Source: Candidatus Woesearchaeota archaeon (GTDB lineage: Archaea > Nanobdellota > Nanobdellia > Woesearchaeales > SM23-78). Taken from it: a stretch of 64,000 nucleotides of DNA. The position numbers were made by a program, and so were the translations under genes. Within the stretch, counting starts at the first letter, position 1. Each line of letters starts with the position of its first letter. Shown here in pieces: positions 16,446 through 26,180 of this stretch. The stretch lies in contig JAFGBP010000042.1 in NCBI GenBank assembly GCA_016933095.1, positions 1 through 64,000 on the forward strand, read 5' to 3'. A model generated the notes under the pieces. The model ran no database searches, had not been told where the DNA came from, and saw nothing but the letters and a program-made list of their open reading frames with translations.

Positions 16446-18032
16446 ATGGCAGGATTCACGACCATAGGACCATATCTTAGCATGAAAGAGAGCACTCTCG
16501 ACAGCATCATAACTAAGAACAGGCAGGAGAAAAACCTTGGACAGAAAGCGATGACTGCGGCAAGGATAACAGGCCTCACCCTTGGAATAAGCGCACTCAT
16601 GGCATTCTCAGGCAACAGCGCAGAAGCAAGCCAGAAAGCAAAAAATGCGAAAACAAAGAATCCTGTGGCAACAGAGAGCGTGAAACCGAAAAACTCAGAT
16701 TACTTAATCCACGCATTCGATCTGGAGATAGTGGATGCCTATGGACGCAACGTTGAGACAAAAACCGGCCTCCAGCACATGCAAAAAGAAGCCATCCGGA
16801 TACCCATAGGTGGCGGAGTAAGAAGGGGAAAGAGCATCGCCTCAAACCACCCCTGGAACAAAACCACAAAATCATACGACCTCAACAGGACGCTTGATTT
16901 CTCAGCCACACAAAAAGTGAACGGAAGGCACGTGGACTACATCAACGCACAGGCAGCAGAACAAGGCCTGGACAATAACGTATTCGCAAACCAAATCATC
17001 GGGATCCAGGAAGGCGCAGGGATCATATGCCTAATCAACGAAGACGGTCGAGAACAACAGGGCTCGGCCTGCGTACCCTACACAGCAGACCATGTCTACA
17101 CGGCAGAAGTCGAAGGAAATCTTGAAAGATCGACAAGGACCGCCCAGACAGCGAAAACAACCAGAGACTCGAGACAAAACGGATCAAGAAAGCTCGGTGC
17201 AAGGCCGAGAAAGACCGGAAGCAAGAAAACATCTGCAAAGCCTAAAGAGGGCAAGCTCGAGCTGTACCTCGGAGCCGGCATGAAGACAAACGCCTTCAGG
17301 AACCAGGAAGAAAGGGAAGGGGATGAGAATCATGGCAACGCGACAGAGTTCAGCGCAATGCTTGAAGCAATGGATAGGAAGAATCACCTTAAGATAACAG
17401 CTTCACATGCTCAATACAGCGAAGAGAAACCATCTGCATATTCACCCCAGACATACTCATTAAACGAGACGAACGCCCAGATAACCGCAGAAAGGCTCCT
17501 TGCAGGACCATTCGGCATCAGAGCAGAGGTAGGGTTCTTTGAGAACAGCCTCAGCGGCACATACCACTCAAGGACATACAGCGAGTGGCTGCCATCGGCA
17601 AGCTCGACAGTGCTTGGTGCAGGGCCAGTCATCAACATATGCCTTGACGGAAGCTCATCTTCATTCACGTGCGGCAACAGGTTCTCGATCGCAGGGATCG
17701 GATCATTCGTCAGGCAGACAGAGAAGATGACCAGGTCAGGGGGATACAACGACTCAAACAGGACCACGAGCTCAAGCACAGTCTACGATGTCGCAGTCGA
17801 AGCGAGCCTTAGGCTGCTTAATGACAAGCTCAGGATAAGCGGCTCTTACAGCAAAGGGCTTGGAGAGATAAAGACTACAACAATGTCAGCCAAAGGTATG
17901 GTGATAATCCCTGTCTCAAAGAACTTCGGAGTCGCGCTCAGCGGCTACATGACTAGCTTTAATGACGGAGTGCATACAGAGATGTACAGGAATGCAGCCG
18001 CACAGGTTGGAATCGTATTGTCAAAGCGATAG
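16446..18032 (+). CDS. Secreted protein with a beta-barrel-like C-terminal half (528 aa)
   Basis: An N-terminal hydrophobic segment (ITGLTLGISALMAFSGNSAEAS, about residues 40-60) looks like a signal sequence after a long basic start. A Lys/Arg-rich linker (about 215-270) follows. The C-terminal 260 residues are alternating amphipathic strands such as NRFSIAGIGSFVRQ, DVAVEASLRLL, KLRISGSYSKG and NFGVALSGYMTS, closing with QVGIVLSKR. This pattern looks like a bacterial outer-membrane barrel but the host appears archaeal. A TATA box (GATTTATAAACC, 16391-16402) precedes it. Function unknown. Confidence 0.65.
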   Translation: MAGFTTIGPYLSMKESTLDSIITKNRQEKNLGQKAMTAARITGLTLGISALMAFSGNSAEASQKAKNAKTKNPVATESVKPKNSDYLIHAFDLEIVDAYGRNVETKTGLQHMQKEAIRIPIGGGVRRGKSIASNHPWNKTTKSYDLNRTLDFSATQKVNGRHVDYINAQAAEQGLDNNVFANQIIGIQEGAGIICLINEDGREQQGSACVPYTADHVYTAEVEGNLERSTRTAQTAKTTRDSRQNGSRKLGARPRKTGSKKTSAKPKEGKLELYLGAGMKTNAFRNQEEREGDENHGNATEFSAMLEAMDRKNHLKITASHAQYSEEKPSAYSPQTYSLNETNAQITAERLLAGPFGIRAEVGFFENSLSGTYHSRTYSEWLPSASSTVLGAGPVINICLDGSSSSFTCGNRFSIAGIGSFVRQTEKMTRSGGYNDSNRTTSSSTVYDVAVEASLRLLNDKLRISGSYSKGLGEIKTTTMSAKGMVIIPVSKNFGVALSGYMTSFNDGVHTEMYRNAAAQVGIVLSKR

Positions 18033-18104
18033 AGAAATACAGATAATCAACAATATCAAATTCAGATCCAAATGATACAAGATACAAAAAAAGGAGAGAA
18101 CAAG

Positions 18105-19157
18105 ATGAAAAAGACCATATTGCTGATGATTGCAACAATGTTTGTGATACTGGCAGGAAGCCTAGCAAGCGCGTACGGCGGATGCATGGTAAGCCCAAGC
18201 ATAAACCAGCCATTGATGCCAGACAGCGACTGCGACGGCTACATCGATGTAGTCGACAACTGCCCCACGATAGCGAATCCGCTTCAGCAGGACAGCGACG
18301 GGAACGGCCTTGGCAACGCGTGCGACCTGTTCCTTGAGAGCATGGGCACGAATCCAGCCGACTTCGTATACAACGGCAGGGCTTTCAACGTCGTGGGCAC
18401 CTTCCACAACAACAGGGAGTATAATATTCGAAATATCCGGGTTAGAGTATTGATCCCAGAGCTGGGGATCGAGAGCGTCCAGTACATAGACAACTTGGAC
18501 GTGTGTGAGAGCAACAGTGTTGAGTTCCAGGTCAGGGCGCCTATCTGCGCTCCTGAACAGGACTACAGGATCTTCCTCGAGGCCACGTTCATGAACGTGT
18601 TCGGGGTCCAGGAGAAGATCGGCGGCGTGTCGAGCGTCAGGGTCATACCAGACCAGTACTGCCAGATGGTGATGCAATCAGGCGGCAACATAGGCAACAC
18701 CTACATCGATGTCATGGAGATTCAGGACGTGTACAAGGGATCTGAGGCAGTGTACCCTATCAAGATCTCGAACAGGGAGTTCGAGAGTAAGGCTTACGAG
18801 ATAAGCGTCGTGGGGCTTGACGAGTGGGGAGATTCAAGGATTACGCCTAACAGCCTCGTGATCGTGCCTGCTGAGAGCGACAGGGTAATAGATCTCTACG
18901 TGAGCGCAAGGCCTGAAGTGCCTGCCGGCGAAAGGGTCTTTGTGACCTCGATAAGGAGCGGGGATGAGATCCAGAGATTCATCCTCATAGCTAACGTGAA
19001 GGACCACCCTGCAAACGACCAGCACCTGTTCTTCGTGTTCGGCTTCAGGATAGTCCTGATAACCTTACTGGTCGTCCTGCTCCTGGTGGCATTGGGTGTC
19101 GGGATCGCCAAGTACAGCGCTAAGGTAGGTAGTGAAGCCAGCCAGAAGTACTACTAA
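18105..19157 (+). CDS. Secreted membrane-anchored protein with thrombospondin type 3-like calcium repeats
   Basis: Start at 18105 is preferred over an upstream in-frame ATG because GGAGAG precedes it and MKKTILLMIATMFVILAGSLASA is a clear signal peptide. Residues about 35-75 carry DSDCDGYIDVVDNCP and DSDGNGLGNACD, calcium-binding type 3 repeats. A beta-sandwich CARDB-like region follows, then a C-terminal transmembrane helix (LITLLVVLLLVALGVGIA) and a short tail. It is first of four same-direction envelope genes (18.1-23.0 kb). Confidence 0.8.
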   Translation: MKKTILLMIATMFVILAGSLASAYGGCMVSPSINQPLMPDSDCDGYIDVVDNCPTIANPLQQDSDGNGLGNACDLFLESMGTNPADFVYNGRAFNVVGTFHNNREYNIRNIRVRVLIPELGIESVQYIDNLDVCESNSVEFQVRAPICAPEQDYRIFLEATFMNVFGVQEKIGGVSSVRVIPDQYCQMVMQSGGNIGNTYIDVMEIQDVYKGSEAVYPIKISNREFESKAYEISVVGLDEWGDSRITPNSLVIVPAESDRVIDLYVSARPEVPAGERVFVTSIRSGDEIQRFILIANVKDHPANDQHLFFVFGFRIVLITLLVVLLLVALGVGIAKYSAKVGSEASQKYY

Positions 19158-19229
19158 GGCCATTAGGCTATTTTTTACATTCCTTCAAAGTATCTTTTTA
19201 ACCATTTTCAAGTGGTTAACAGACGAAAG

Positions 19230-19239
19230 CTTTAAATAT
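19230..19239 (+). promoter_or_regulatory. BRE/TATA promoter of the 19268 gene
   Basis: CGAAAG directly followed by CTTTAAATAT, 30-38 bp before the ATG at 19268. This supports the downstream start instead of the in-frame ATG at 19238, which lies in the TATA box. The same CGAAAGCTTTA(A/T)A module occurs at 24.38 and 50.98 kb. Confidence 0.6.
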
Positions 19240-19267
19240 GAAACGCGCATTCGCAAGAGAGAAAAAA

Positions 19268-19816
19268 ATGGAAAAAAGCCTAATTTTCGGAATCGCAATC
19301 ATACTCTTAATATCAATGACAGCCCTGGCAAGCGCAAGCGAGCTATCAGACACGAACATCGACTACACGGACTACAGGGAGATAGTCGCAGGCGAAGCAG
19401 GAGTCGTCTACAAGATAAACCTCAAGAACACAGGAGACGAAACAAAAACATACGAGATCGTCCCAGACAGCGACGTGGTCCGAAGCATAGGCACATACAG
19501 GGTTGACCCGAGCTACAACATCGAACTCAAGCCAGACCAGGCAAAGACGCTCAACTTCTACCTTAAACTCGAGAACGACGCGCCGTCAAGGCTCGTGATT
19601 CCGATCGAAGTGATTTCAGGAGACGAAAGCGTGAAGCTAGAGCTCGTGGCAAGGAAGATAGGCCCATTCCAGGAAGCTAAAACAGTAGGATTCTGGAACC
19701 AGGTCCTCAAGATACTCTTCCTGGCACTCGTCGTCATAATCATAATCGCGCTCGTAGCAACCCTCTTCAGGAAGAAGAAGGAAGGTGACAAGCCAGAAGT
19801 GGAGACGTACTACTAA
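19268..19816 (+). CDS. Small secreted protein with beta-sandwich and C-terminal membrane anchor
   Basis: A signal peptide (MEKSLIFGIAIILLISMTALASAS), a single beta-sandwich like those of CARDB/NEW3 domains (KINLKNTGDETKTYEI, KPDQAKTLNFYLKLE) and one C-terminal helix (ILFLALVVIIIIALVATLF) with a charged tail ending in EVETYY. The tail resembles that of the preceding gene product (ends KYY). Probably part of an envelope complex with its neighbours. Precise role unknown. Confidence 0.75.
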   Translation: MEKSLIFGIAIILLISMTALASASELSDTNIDYTDYREIVAGEAGVVYKINLKNTGDETKTYEIVPDSDVVRSIGTYRVDPSYNIELKPDQAKTLNFYLKLENDAPSRLVIPIEVISGDESVKLELVARKIGPFQEAKTVGFWNQVLKILFLALVVIIIIALVATLFRKKKEGDKPEVETYY

Positions 19817-19829
19817 GAGGAGAAAGAAG

Positions 19830-20567
19830 ATGAACAATGAATACAACCGAGAGTTCTCGCTTTCCACAATTGTAGAAGAGAACCTTAGACTGAGAAATCT
19901 CCCTTGTTACCCAGAGCTATCAGTGAATTTGCAGGAGCAGATATATAAAGACATATTCCATGGACTCGCATCAGCTTTCGGAATGATCTTGGCACAACCT
20001 CGCTACAGCGTCACAGAAGAGCCTGGAGATAACACCGTAGAACTCCACAAAGAGACAACATACGATCTCCACCCAGCACTAAGATTTACCGTCAAAAGCA
20101 CCCATAAGATATCGCACGAGAGGAGTTCTGGCATATCGCTTGAAAGAGCTACGGCGTCCGAGATAATAAGATATAATAAAAGATATCTTAAACATGCATT
20201 TTCCAAATATAAGAAAGATAACTATTCCGAGCTTCCACAAGCGCTTCAACTCAAAGACATCGCTATAGGAGTAAGAAGCAGGGCAGAGAGGGTCGATGAG
20301 TTCCAAGCTTTATATGGAGCCATCACGCATCTCATGAATACAGCAGTGAACAGAGCATTCAACGAATTGTATGAAAGAATAATAATCTTCGAGAGTGCGC
20401 TCCAGATATCTGACGAATACCGATTAAAAGGCTTTGGCCCTGATGATAAACATCTTGTCGAATGCATAGGCCGAGATGATAAACATCTTGTAGAATGCAT
20501 AGGCCGAGATGAGAAGAAGTTGGATGCATACGCACACAAATACGGAGATGCATTAAAGAAATCATAA
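19830..20567 (+). CDS. Hypothetical soluble protein with C-terminal 11-residue repeats (245 aa)
   Basis: Start at 19830 is chosen for AAGAGGAG at 19815-19822; an upstream in-frame start would overlap the preceding gene. No signal peptide or membrane helix is visible. The middle is helical (SEIIRYNKRYLKHAFSKYKKDNY). Near the end the unit DDKHLVECIGR is repeated, followed by a partial third unit DEKKLDAY. I do not recognise the family. It sits between two envelope genes in the same direction. Confidence 0.6.
   Translation: MNNEYNREFSLSTIVEENLRLRNLPCYPELSVNLQEQIYKDIFHGLASAFGMILAQPRYSVTEEPGDNTVELHKETTYDLHPALRFTVKSTHKISHERSSGISLERATASEIIRYNKRYLKHAFSKYKKDNYSELPQALQLKDIAIGVRSRAERVDEFQALYGAITHLMNTAVNRAFNELYERIIIFESALQISDEYRLKGFGPDDKHLVECIGRDDKHLVECIGRDEKKLDAYAHKYGDALKKS
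20442..20507 (+). repeat. 33-bp in-frame tandem repeat
   Basis: Two copies of a 33-bp unit (starts at 20442 and 20475) differing at one base, with a partial third from 20508. In frame, giving DDKHLVECIGR twice. Probably a recent duplication by slippage. Confidence 0.8.
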
Positions 20568-20610
20568 AAAAAGCATGCTAACAAGAAAAAAATTGGGGGA
20601 ATAGAACAAA

Positions 20611-22986
20611 ATGAAAAACAACGCGTGGAAAATCCTTATATTGCCAATGATATTGGTACTGACACTGAGCCTCGCAGAGGCTGCACTTTACGTAAACGTC
20701 GTGACCGACGAGTTCTCGATAGAGAGCCCATACCCGGTCCAGAGCGTCAAGACCTGCCAATGCGGTCTCAGGACTGAAGTGGTCGAGATAACCAACCTCG
20801 GAGACTTCACGACACTGTTCGACGTGGAACTGTTCTCCCCAATGTCACAGTACATAACGCTCAGCCGAGGCTCATTCTCCCTCAAGCCAGGCGAAGCGAC
20901 CAAGATCCACGTGTACATCGACGCGCCATGCGACCTCCCAATCAGCTCATTCTACGTAGTCCAGGTAAGCACCAACTACGGCCGAAGCAAAGAACTCTAC
21001 AAGGAGTTCACGAGCCAGAAGTGCCAGAACATCAAGTTCGAGAGCAGCATGCTCAACGATACAATATACCCTGGCGAAGAGGCACAGCTCGAGATAGAGC
21101 TGCAGAACGTCGCAGAATTCACAGACACGTTCAAGATAGTCCCTACAAACAACCTTCCATACGCATGGATAAGCAGGGACTCAGTCACGCTAGAGCCTGA
21201 CGAGAAGACCGCGGTAGTCATCCACACAACCCTTCCTCTAGGATCATACGGGGAAGTCGAGCAAGCGTTCAGCATAGAGAGCGAGAAAGGCAAGAACTCA
21301 GCCTTCGGATCAGAGAAGTACGAGATAGTCAAGGACTATGACTTCGCGATCCAGACAGAAGACTTCAAGGTCGATGCCTGCGAAGACGTGCTGAACAAGC
21401 AAGTAATAATGTTCAAGAACCTTGCAAGGACTCCTAACGAGTACTACTTGAGCCTCAAGGCGCCTTACTTCGTCAACCTCAGCCAATACTCGCTGACCCT
21501 TGACGGAGAAGAGGAAGACGCGATTGTCATGAACGTGGCCCCCAGCCAAGCAGACATCGGCAAGTACACAGTAATCCTGGAGGCAAGGACCAAGTTCGGC
21601 GACGTGGTCAAGACAAAGACCTTTGACCTGAACGTCAAGGACTGCTTCGAGTCGAGCGCAGACATCTCTGAGAGCGGACACGTCAAGGACCAGTCATGCA
21701 CTGGAGAGAAGGAGTACGAGCTCAGGATTGTCAACAAGGGACTCTACGAGGAAGCATACCAGATAGAGGTCGACAGCGAAGGCTGGCTCTCAGTCTCAGA
21801 GGACAACGAGTTCGTGAGGCTCAGGCCTGCGCAGGAAGTCATCGTGCCTATCAAGGCAGTACTGCCTCCTGTCGATGAGACCAAGACCTCATTCGTCCTG
21901 GTGAAGCAGCTCAGAGCGCCGTACCAGACCCACGAGATAAGGCTGGACATCGAGTCGCTGAGCGAGAGGACCTGCTACAACGTAGACCTAATCCAGCAGA
22001 CCTACGAGATCAACTACGAGACCCCAGTCATCCCGCTGCTCTTGAAGCACACAGGCCTGAAAGGAGGAGAATACTCGCTTGAGCTAGGAGAGCTTGATTC
22101 CAAGTTCGTCAGCCTAGAAGAGGACACAGTCACTTTCGAGCCAGGAGAGTTCAAGGTAATCCACATAACTCCTACGAACCAGTCAGCCTACAAGACAGGG
22201 ACATACCTCAACAAGCTGAGCCTGACAATAAAGCCGACCGACAAGACGATCGACTACGACAGGCAGTTCTGGATAGTCCTCAAAGACAAGAGCTTCCTCT
22301 CAAAGGCATGGTCGTACATAAAGAACTTCAACTACACGAGGATCGGAGTGTGCGGAGCAATCGGCGTGATACTCTTCGTGATCGCACTCACCCTTGCAGT
22401 CCTGGCAGCTGGCATGAAATCCAACAAGGACCTCAAGATCAAGAGGATAAAGGCGTCAAGGATCAAGAACCTGAAAGTGCTGAACATCATCATGACGGCA
22501 CTGATACTCGCAGGCCTGGTATTCCTGATATTCATGGGAACCCCAGACGAGACAAGGTTCTACGATCAGGGAAGCAACCAGACAGGGCCATTGTTCCACG
22601 AGTGGAAGCAGAACACCGCCTACAAGCTCAACCTAGACTACTACTTCACAGACCCTGACATGGACGTCCTCGTCTACACTGCAAGCCAGCCAGACCACAT
22701 CCAGATAAGGATTGAAGGAAGCATAGCGACGCTCACGCCAGAGCACGGCTGGAGTGGCGAAGAGAACGTAGTCTTCACGGCAAGCGACGAGAAAGGAGGC
22801 ATCACAGACAGCGACGTGATGACACTCTCAGTCGTGAAGAAGAACCCAATGGACTTCTTTGACTACTGGAGCCTCTACTGCAAACAGGTCAACATCGTCC
22901 TGATGATGGTGATACTCGCGCTCCTCCTCGTCATAACAGACGTGGTAGAAGAGAGAGGCTACAGGCGATACTTGCCGAGAAGGTAA
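20611..22986 (+). CDS. Large membrane-anchored surface protein with CARDB-like repeats (791 aa)
   Basis: A signal peptide (residues 1-22, ending SLAEA) precedes about five beta-sandwich modules with features of CARDB/NEW3 domains (EITNLGDFTTLFDVELFSP, ELQNVAEFTDTFKI) and several Cys pairs (CQCG, DACEDVL). Two transmembrane helices lie near 585-605 and 627-645, then an external cadherin-like stretch (DYYFTDPDMDVLVYTASQP), and a last helix near 758-777. It is the largest member of the 18-23 kb envelope gene row. Likely a cell-surface complex subunit. Substrate or partner unknown. Confidence 0.8.
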   Translation: MKNNAWKILILPMILVLTLSLAEAALYVNVVTDEFSIESPYPVQSVKTCQCGLRTEVVEITNLGDFTTLFDVELFSPMSQYITLSRGSFSLKPGEATKIHVYIDAPCDLPISSFYVVQVSTNYGRSKELYKEFTSQKCQNIKFESSMLNDTIYPGEEAQLEIELQNVAEFTDTFKIVPTNNLPYAWISRDSVTLEPDEKTAVVIHTTLPLGSYGEVEQAFSIESEKGKNSAFGSEKYEIVKDYDFAIQTEDFKVDACEDVLNKQVIMFKNLARTPNEYYLSLKAPYFVNLSQYSLTLDGEEEDAIVMNVAPSQADIGKYTVILEARTKFGDVVKTKTFDLNVKDCFESSADISESGHVKDQSCTGEKEYELRIVNKGLYEEAYQIEVDSEGWLSVSEDNEFVRLRPAQEVIVPIKAVLPPVDETKTSFVLVKQLRAPYQTHEIRLDIESLSERTCYNVDLIQQTYEINYETPVIPLLLKHTGLKGGEYSLELGELDSKFVSLEEDTVTFEPGEFKVIHITPTNQSAYKTGTYLNKLSLTIKPTDKTIDYDRQFWIVLKDKSFLSKAWSYIKNFNYTRIGVCGAIGVILFVIALTLAVLAAGMKSNKDLKIKRIKASRIKNLKVLNIIMTALILAGLVFLIFMGTPDETRFYDQGSNQTGPLFHEWKQNTAYKLNLDYYFTDPDMDVLVYTASQPDHIQIRIEGSIATLTPEHGWSGEENVVFTASDEKGGITDSDVMTLSVVKKNPMDFFDYWSLYCKQVNIVLMMVILALLLVITDVVEERGYRRYLPRR

Positions 22987-23115
22987 GCGCGAAGCTGATC
23001 TAAACTCTTTATCATAGTCTTTCTTTATCTTTCTCAACACCCACACAGATAACGTCTCTGGGATAGAATCAGCTAAGAGAGATCAGAATTAAGAGTGAAA
23101 GAAACCTAGAAGAAT

Positions 23116-24336
23116 TTATTTATTGGCAGAAACCTTTTTGGCACTTTTGGTAGGGAACTGTTGCGCCGCTTCCTGCAAGGCTTCAGTCTTGATGCATTCC
23201 TGAAGAGTATACCACTTATCACGGTCACTTTCCTGGCTCGAATCTGCGAGTACACGGTAACGCCAAGCTTCCTTAGGAGACATGCCAAACGGCAGTTGTT
23301 CCTCAAAAGGCTTCCATTCATTCGACGTGGTCATGTACCAGTCATCGCGCTCAGCAGGAGTTCCGACACCTGCCCTGATCCTTATGCCCCAAGCAGTATC
23401 TGCAGTGATCCACTCAGGCAATGGTTCCTTGCCAGGTCTCCAAGTCTTAGCGTCGAACACCACGGCAGATGCAGGAGTAGTCTCATAAGCAGGCTTAGGA
23501 GCCGATCCAGCAGACGCTAGCTCAGCCACAGCTTCCGGCGGAGCCACGACCTTGCCATCCACGACTGTCAAAGGCGTGTAAGGCTGGGTGTCATCAGAAG
23601 AATAAATACGAGTAAGCCATTCGCTTGGCATCTCGAAGACTTCGTCTTTCTGCGCTCCGATCATGTAATCATTGTCAACAATCTGGTCAACGACAGGAAC
23701 GGAATCCTGACCCTCGGCGTTGCCTTCAAGGACGAGCTTAGGGTGTCCCAGGAGAGACTTGTCTGGCTTTGGTTCGGGAGGAAGATATCCTTTCCTTTCA
23801 GCCACTTCCTGCCAGCCTTCCCTAGAAAGTACTTGATTGGGAGTGTTTCCCTCATATGCTGTACTAAGGCGATCCTTTGAATAAGCAAGCTTCTTTGCCA
23901 GAGCATCCCATGTAACCGGGTACATCTTAAGACTGGCTCTCAGATTCTCTGGAACGCCAGCCAGGGCCTTGTATGCACGATTAGTAGCGTCTAGCGCTAG
24001 CCTCACTCTCTCCTCAACCTGATTTATCTCAGAGAGCATGACTTCCACAGCACACATCTCTTCAGAGGATAGGGCTCTTTCTTCCAGATTCATCGCCTGG
24101 ACTTTCTCAGACTTAGCATCTACATTGGAATTGAAATCGCCGACTGCTTTTGCAAAAGAATCCTGTTCCAGATAGGTCAAGATCTGGCTTAGAGCCACTC
24201 CTTTTGCCCCTCGAACCTTTGCAGATGGATTGACTGCGGAATAGCACCTTTCCTTTAGAATATCGTATGCTGCATAGACTGATGCCGCAAGCGGCGTTGG
24301 CGTCGCATTCTCTTGTGAGGTTTTATCGTCATTCAT
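23116..24336 (-). CDS. Hypothetical soluble protein with C-terminal Trp-rich repeats
   Basis: The start MNDDKTSQ at 24336 is chosen because AGGTGA lies 8 bp upstream. The N-terminal 170 residues are helical. The C-terminal part has two related units of about 40 residues, PLPEWITADTAWGIRIRAG...RDDWY and EQLPFGMSPKEAWRYRVLAD...RDKWY. No signal or transmembrane helix. The family is not recognised. A strong BRE/TATA module lies at 24376-24392. Confidence 0.65.
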   Translation of the reverse strand: MNDDKTSQENATPTPLAASVYAAYDILKERCYSAVNPSAKVRGAKGVALSQILTYLEQDSFAKAVGDFNSNVDAKSEKVQAMNLEERALSSEEMCAVEVMLSEINQVEERVRLALDATNRAYKALAGVPENLRASLKMYPVTWDALAKKLAYSKDRLSTAYEGNTPNQVLSREGWQEVAERKGYLPPEPKPDKSLLGHPKLVLEGNAEGQDSVPVVDQIVDNDYMIGAQKDEVFEMPSEWLTRIYSSDDTQPYTPLTVVDGKVVAPPEAVAELASAGSAPKPAYETTPASAVVFDAKTWRPGKEPLPEWITADTAWGIRIRAGVGTPAERDDWYMTTSNEWKPFEEQLPFGMSPKEAWRYRVLADSSQESDRDKWYTLQECIKTEALQEAAQQFPTKSAKKVSANK

Positions 24337-24375
24337 GTTCAATATCACCTTTTTTTATCTTATGTGAATGTCTTT

Positions 24376-24392
24376 CTTTATAAAGCTTTCGG
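24376..24392 (-). promoter_or_regulatory. BRE/TATA promoter of the 23116-24336 gene
   Basis: Minus strand CCGAAAGCTTTATAAAG, about 45 bp upstream of the start codon. The BRE half is the same as at 19.23 and 50.98 kb. Confidence 0.6.
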
Positions 24393-24475
24393 TTTTGTAG
24401 CCACTTGTTAGTGACTACAAATAGAAATCGAATGGCATAACATCATCTCGAAGCAGCTATAGGCGGCCTAAAACC

Positions 24476-24733
24476 TTAAAGATAAAGCTCCATGAAGACC
24501 TTCTTGGCCATCATCTCCTTGTTAGTCTCAGTCTTGATCTTCCTGGCAAGCCTGGAATGCAGGAAGACGTCAGAAACCCAGGAATGGAAGTCATTCTTCC
24601 CGGCATTCACGTGATGGGCGAACGCGTCAGGGTTCATGTTCCTGAGGGCGTCAGGAAGCTCCCTCAAATGCCTAATCACGCTGCCGTCACAAACGTAAAA
24701 ATACTTCTCCGCCGGAACGTTTAATATCTCCAT
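24476..24733 (-). CDS. Small conserved helical protein, possibly of the DUF5752 type
   Basis: The protein from MEILNVPAEKYFYVCDG has 85 residues with LPDALRNMNPDAFAHHVNAGKNDFHSWV and repeated charged helices. This pattern reminds me of DUF5752-like proteins, but I cannot confirm it. The start at 24733 is chosen from a TATA box (GTATTTAAATAC, about 24757-24768) that puts transcription start almost at the ATG, so it is probably leaderless; ATG at 24742 is the alternative. Confidence 0.65.
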   Translation of the reverse strand: MEILNVPAEKYFYVCDGSVIRHLRELPDALRNMNPDAFAHHVNAGKNDFHSWVSDVFLHSRLARKIKTETNKEMMAKKVFMELYL

Positions 24734-24843
24734 TGCATACATAACCCTAAGAAAGGTATTTAAATACTTTACGTGAAAACAGGCCCTGAAACGGCACAAA
24801 TTAAGAAAAAATTAATAAAAACACGAAGTTAACCACAAGCAAA

Positions 24844-26136
24844 ATGAAATTCACATCAATCCAGGAAGCCATGAACAAGGGTTCAGGCAAGGTAAGCATG
24901 CGCGGATGGGTGCACCGAGAAAGAGGGTCAAACAAGCTCAAGTTCATCGTGCTGAGAGACAGCTCGAACATCATCCAGTGTGTGGTCAAGAAAGACAAGT
25001 TCTCCGAGGAGAAGTACGCAGAGGCAGACAAGCTCCAGGTGGAGGCAAGCCTCGAGATACACGGCACTATCAAGGAAGATAAGCGAGCCCCGACCGGATA
25101 CGAGGTCGAGGTTGACGATTTCCAGATTGTAGGAGCATGCGACAGCTTCCCCATAAAAGCCGACCAGAACAGGGAGTTCATGGACGACAACAGACACCTG
25201 ACCCTCAGGACGAGGAGGATGACCGCCATAATGAAGATCAGGAGCACCTACGTGCAAGCAAGGGATGAGTTCTACAGGAAGAAAGGATTCTTCAGGTTCG
25301 ACGCACCCATCCTGCAACCAAGCCAGTCAGAAGGCGGAAGCACGCTCTTCGAAGTCAAGTATTATGACAAGAAGACCTACCTGTCACAGTCATGGCAGCT
25401 GTACGCAGAGTCCGCCATATTCGCACTCGAGAAGATATATGACATGGGACCCACGTTCAGGGCTGAGAAGAGCAAGACCTCAAGGCACCTCTCAGAATTC
25501 TGGATGGCAGAGATGGAAGCCGCGTGGTGGGACCTCCACCAAGTCAGCGAGTTTGCAAAGGAAGAAATAAGATACTGCATCAAGAAAGTAGTCGAGGAAC
25601 GCTCTGACGACCTGAAGACTCTGGAACAAGACCCTGAGAAACTAAGAAAGGTCGTCGAGAAGGATTGGCCGACCATCAAGTACAGGGACGCATTGCAGAT
25701 GCTCAAGGAAAAGGACAAGATGGAAGTAGAGTTCGGCAAAGACCTCCGAACCATAGAGGAAGAGAAGCTAGCAAAGCACTATGACACCCCTGTCGTCGTC
25801 ACGCACTATCCTGTCGTCGCAATGGCATTCTACAAGCCACGAGACCAAGACTTCCCGGAAGAGGCGCTCTGCTTTGACATGCTATCCCCCACAGGGGTAG
25901 AAATAGTCGGAGGAAGCCAGAGAAGCCTTGACATCGAGGACATGAAAGAAAGGCTCGTCGAGGCAGGAGAAGATCCATCCTCATTAGAATGGTACTTCGA
26001 CCTCCGACGGTACGGCTCCGTGCCGCACTCAGGATACGGCGTCGGAATCGAGAGAGTGCTCACATGGATCTGCGGCCTGGACTCAGTGAAAGACGCAATA
26101 CCATTCCCGAGGACGCCGTTGAGATACAAGCCCTGA
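24844..26136 (+). CDS. asnS: Asparaginyl-tRNA synthetase
   Basis: A class IIb synthetase of 430 residues: N-terminal OB-fold anticodon-binding domain (MRGWVHRERGSNKLKFIVLRD), motif 2 FRAEKSKTSRHLSEFWMAEME, and motif 3 GYGVGIERVLTWICG near the C-terminus. HLSEFWMAEMEAAW is typical of AsnRS rather than AspRS, and a separate AspRS is encoded at 44.3 kb. It charges tRNA-Asn with Asn directly. It is a single gene with an A/T-rich promoter upstream. Confidence 0.92.
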   Translation: MKFTSIQEAMNKGSGKVSMRGWVHRERGSNKLKFIVLRDSSNIIQCVVKKDKFSEEKYAEADKLQVEASLEIHGTIKEDKRAPTGYEVEVDDFQIVGACDSFPIKADQNREFMDDNRHLTLRTRRMTAIMKIRSTYVQARDEFYRKKGFFRFDAPILQPSQSEGGSTLFEVKYYDKKTYLSQSWQLYAESAIFALEKIYDMGPTFRAEKSKTSRHLSEFWMAEMEAAWWDLHQVSEFAKEEIRYCIKKVVEERSDDLKTLEQDPEKLRKVVEKDWPTIKYRDALQMLKEKDKMEVEFGKDLRTIEEEKLAKHYDTPVVVTHYPVVAMAFYKPRDQDFPEEALCFDMLSPTGVEIVGGSQRSLDIEDMKERLVEAGEDPSSLEWYFDLRRYGSVPHSGYGVGIERVLTWICGLDSVKDAIPFPRTPLRYKP

Positions 26137-26180
26137 TGACGGTTGTTGGGCGGCGACAATAAAAACAGAAACTCCGAGAA

